In this document: piece after piece, positions 63,140 through 64,000 of the stretch
Position numbering within the stretch: the first letter of the stretch is position 1
How the letters are laid out: every line of letters starts with the position of its first letter
From: Burkholderiales bacterium
GTDB lineage: Bacteria > Pseudomonadota > Gammaproteobacteria > Burkholderiales > Casimicrobiaceae
Assembly: GCA_020853025.1 (NCBI GenBank)
Contig: JADYZP010000042.1
Location: forward strand, 124,001-188,000
Direction of reading: 5' to 3'
DNA length: 64,000 bases
Position numbers and translations under genes: made by a program
The notes under the pieces: generated by a model
The model's input: the letters and a program-made list of their open reading frames with translations, nothing else
Told to the model about the DNA's origin: nothing
Database searches by the model: none

Positions 63140-64000
63140 CGTGCACGCTCGCTGGATTTTGGCCGCTGTTGCGGTGGCCGCTCCGGCGCTGCCGCAAGGA
63201 TCGCGAACTCGGTCTCGGACGTCAGGACATCGTTCCAGGTGTTCGCATTGGCGCGCTGCGCGAGCCAGGCCGCCGTGTCGGCGATGGTCGCCGCCAACAC
63301 CCGCGTGCGCAATCCGTCGCGTTGCGCCTTCGTGCAGTCGATCTCCATGAAGCCGGCCGCTTCGGCGAATGACGAAGGAATCCACAGCGGCAATCCGGCC
63401 CACGGCGTGACCTTGTGTTCGACCAGCGTCGCCTCGTCGACCCATGCCAGTCGCGGCGCGTTCGTGCCGCCGGCGGCGACGAGCGCGGCGACCAGGTCGG
63501 CGAAGCTCCACTGCCGAGCGGAACTGGTAGCGTTGTACGTGCCGCTGGCGCCGCTGGCGATGAGGTCGAGCATGAACGTCGCCAGATCGCGCGCATCGAT
63601 CAACTGGATCGGCCGCGACGGTGGGGCAGGAACCACCGCGGTGCCGCCACGAGCGCCCAGCAGATGCGGATGGACGAAACGTGCGACCCAGTAGCCGAAG
63701 CGATCGGTTGGATCGTGCGGCCCGACGATCAGTCCGGGCCTGATGTTCAGCGCCCGCGTGCCGTAGATCTCCGATACCGCCACCTCGCAAGCAGCCTTCA
63801 GCGGACCGTAGTGCTTGCCGACTTCCTCGCTCGCAGGATCCGCGAGCGCGCCGACCGGCGCCGATTCGTCGAGTCCGGGGCAGCTTGCATCGGTAAACAC
63901 CGAGATGGACGAGACGAAGAGATAACGGCCGACGCGTGGTTCCAAAAGCCGCGCCGACGCGCGAACAACGCGCGGCACGTAGCCGCAGGTGTCGATCACC
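63136..64000 (-). CDS. NAD-dependent epimerase/dehydratase, start outside window
   Basis: The frame is open to the right edge, so the N-terminus (with the Rossmann GxxGxxG) is missing. About 288 residues remain. YLFVSSISVF, the catalytic YGPLKAACE (Tyr-x3-Lys) and LNIRPGLIVGPHD are extended-SDR marks. The C-terminal half (~150-260) has no clear substrate. Overlaps hisN by 4 bp, so the two are co-expressed. Confidence 0.85.
   Translation of the reverse strand, partial: VIDTCGYVPRVVRASARLLEPRVGRYLFVSSISVFTDASCPGLDESAPVGALADPASEEVGKHYGPLKAACEVAVSEIYGTRALNIRPGLIVGPHDPTDRFGYWVARFVHPHLLGARGGTAVVPAPPSRPIQLIDARDLATFMLDLIASGASGTYNATSSARQWSFADLVAALVAAGGTNAPRLAWVDEATLVEHKVTPWAGLPLWIPSSFAEAAGFMEIDCTKAQRDGLRTRVLAATIADTAAWLAQRANANTWNDVLTSETEFAILAAAPERPPQQRPKSSERAR

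Overview
The window is a stretch of chromosome from a G+C-rich (by eye about two thirds), densely coding Gram-negative bacterium. It is most likely a betaproteobacterium of the Burkholderiales/Rhodocyclales type. This is inferred from gene content: methionine synthase split into two genes, an mpl murein-recycling ligase, a nadD-rsfS-rlmH-maf-rng block, an RNB ribonuclease-TonB-aroE-mtgA block, type III pantothenate kinase, and mono-functional metabolic genes with many ATGA overlaps. No rRNA, tRNA, CRISPR array, transposase, integrase or phage gene was seen.

Layout. 1-3.7 kb: end of an MFS transporter, a perfect IclR-type palindrome inside a promoter, a 54-codon ORF that resembles only the C-terminal tail of pyruvate dehydrogenase E1, then aceF (E2), rpiA and a CBS protein. 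3.8-11.6 kb: proA, an MFS transporter, and the housekeeping cluster DUF924-nadD-rsfS-rlmH-maf-rng, then a 20-codon Cys-containing ORF coupled to a glyoxalase-like gene. 11.7-24 kb: a D-amino-acid PLP enzyme, mgtE, the RNB/tonB/aroE/mtgA operon, an aldo/keto reductase, a 5'-nucleotidase, an esterase and mpl.

24.1-29.5 kb is a proteobacterial dedicated sortase system: histidine kinase and response regulator on one strand, and divergently a VIT/VWA surface protein with an LPRTAT sorting signal overlapping its own sortase. The shared 319-bp region between them carries an 11-bp-phased direct repeat, as expected for an OmpR-type regulator. 29.6-36.3 kb: an octaheme cytochrome with HEAT/TPR repeats whose 3' end is broken by a frameshift and a stop codon, then small metabolic genes and an MlrC-type peptidase.

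36.3-41.8 kb: coaX, then an anaerobic ribonucleotide reductase locus in which the glycyl-radical loop is encoded by a separate 61-codon gene between nrdD and nrdG. A perfect FNR/ANR box and an NrdR box lie upstream. 41.7-53.5 kb: a TerB-like protein, a histidine acid phosphatase, a beta-ketothiolase with a textbook terminator, an uncharacterised 565-residue protein, a glycosyltransferase fused to an alpha/beta hydrolase, a transglutaminase-like/TPR lipoprotein, an EEP-family lipoprotein and an acyltransferase. 53.5-64 kb: metH in two genes, a rhodanese, a methyltransferase, two TPM-domain genes, a SPOR protein, birA, hisN and the start-truncated end of an epimerase.

The points most worth following up are the split glycyl-radical ribonucleotide reductase with its two regulatory boxes, the sortase system with its candidate operator, and the orphan E1 tail beside aceF under an IclR-type operator.
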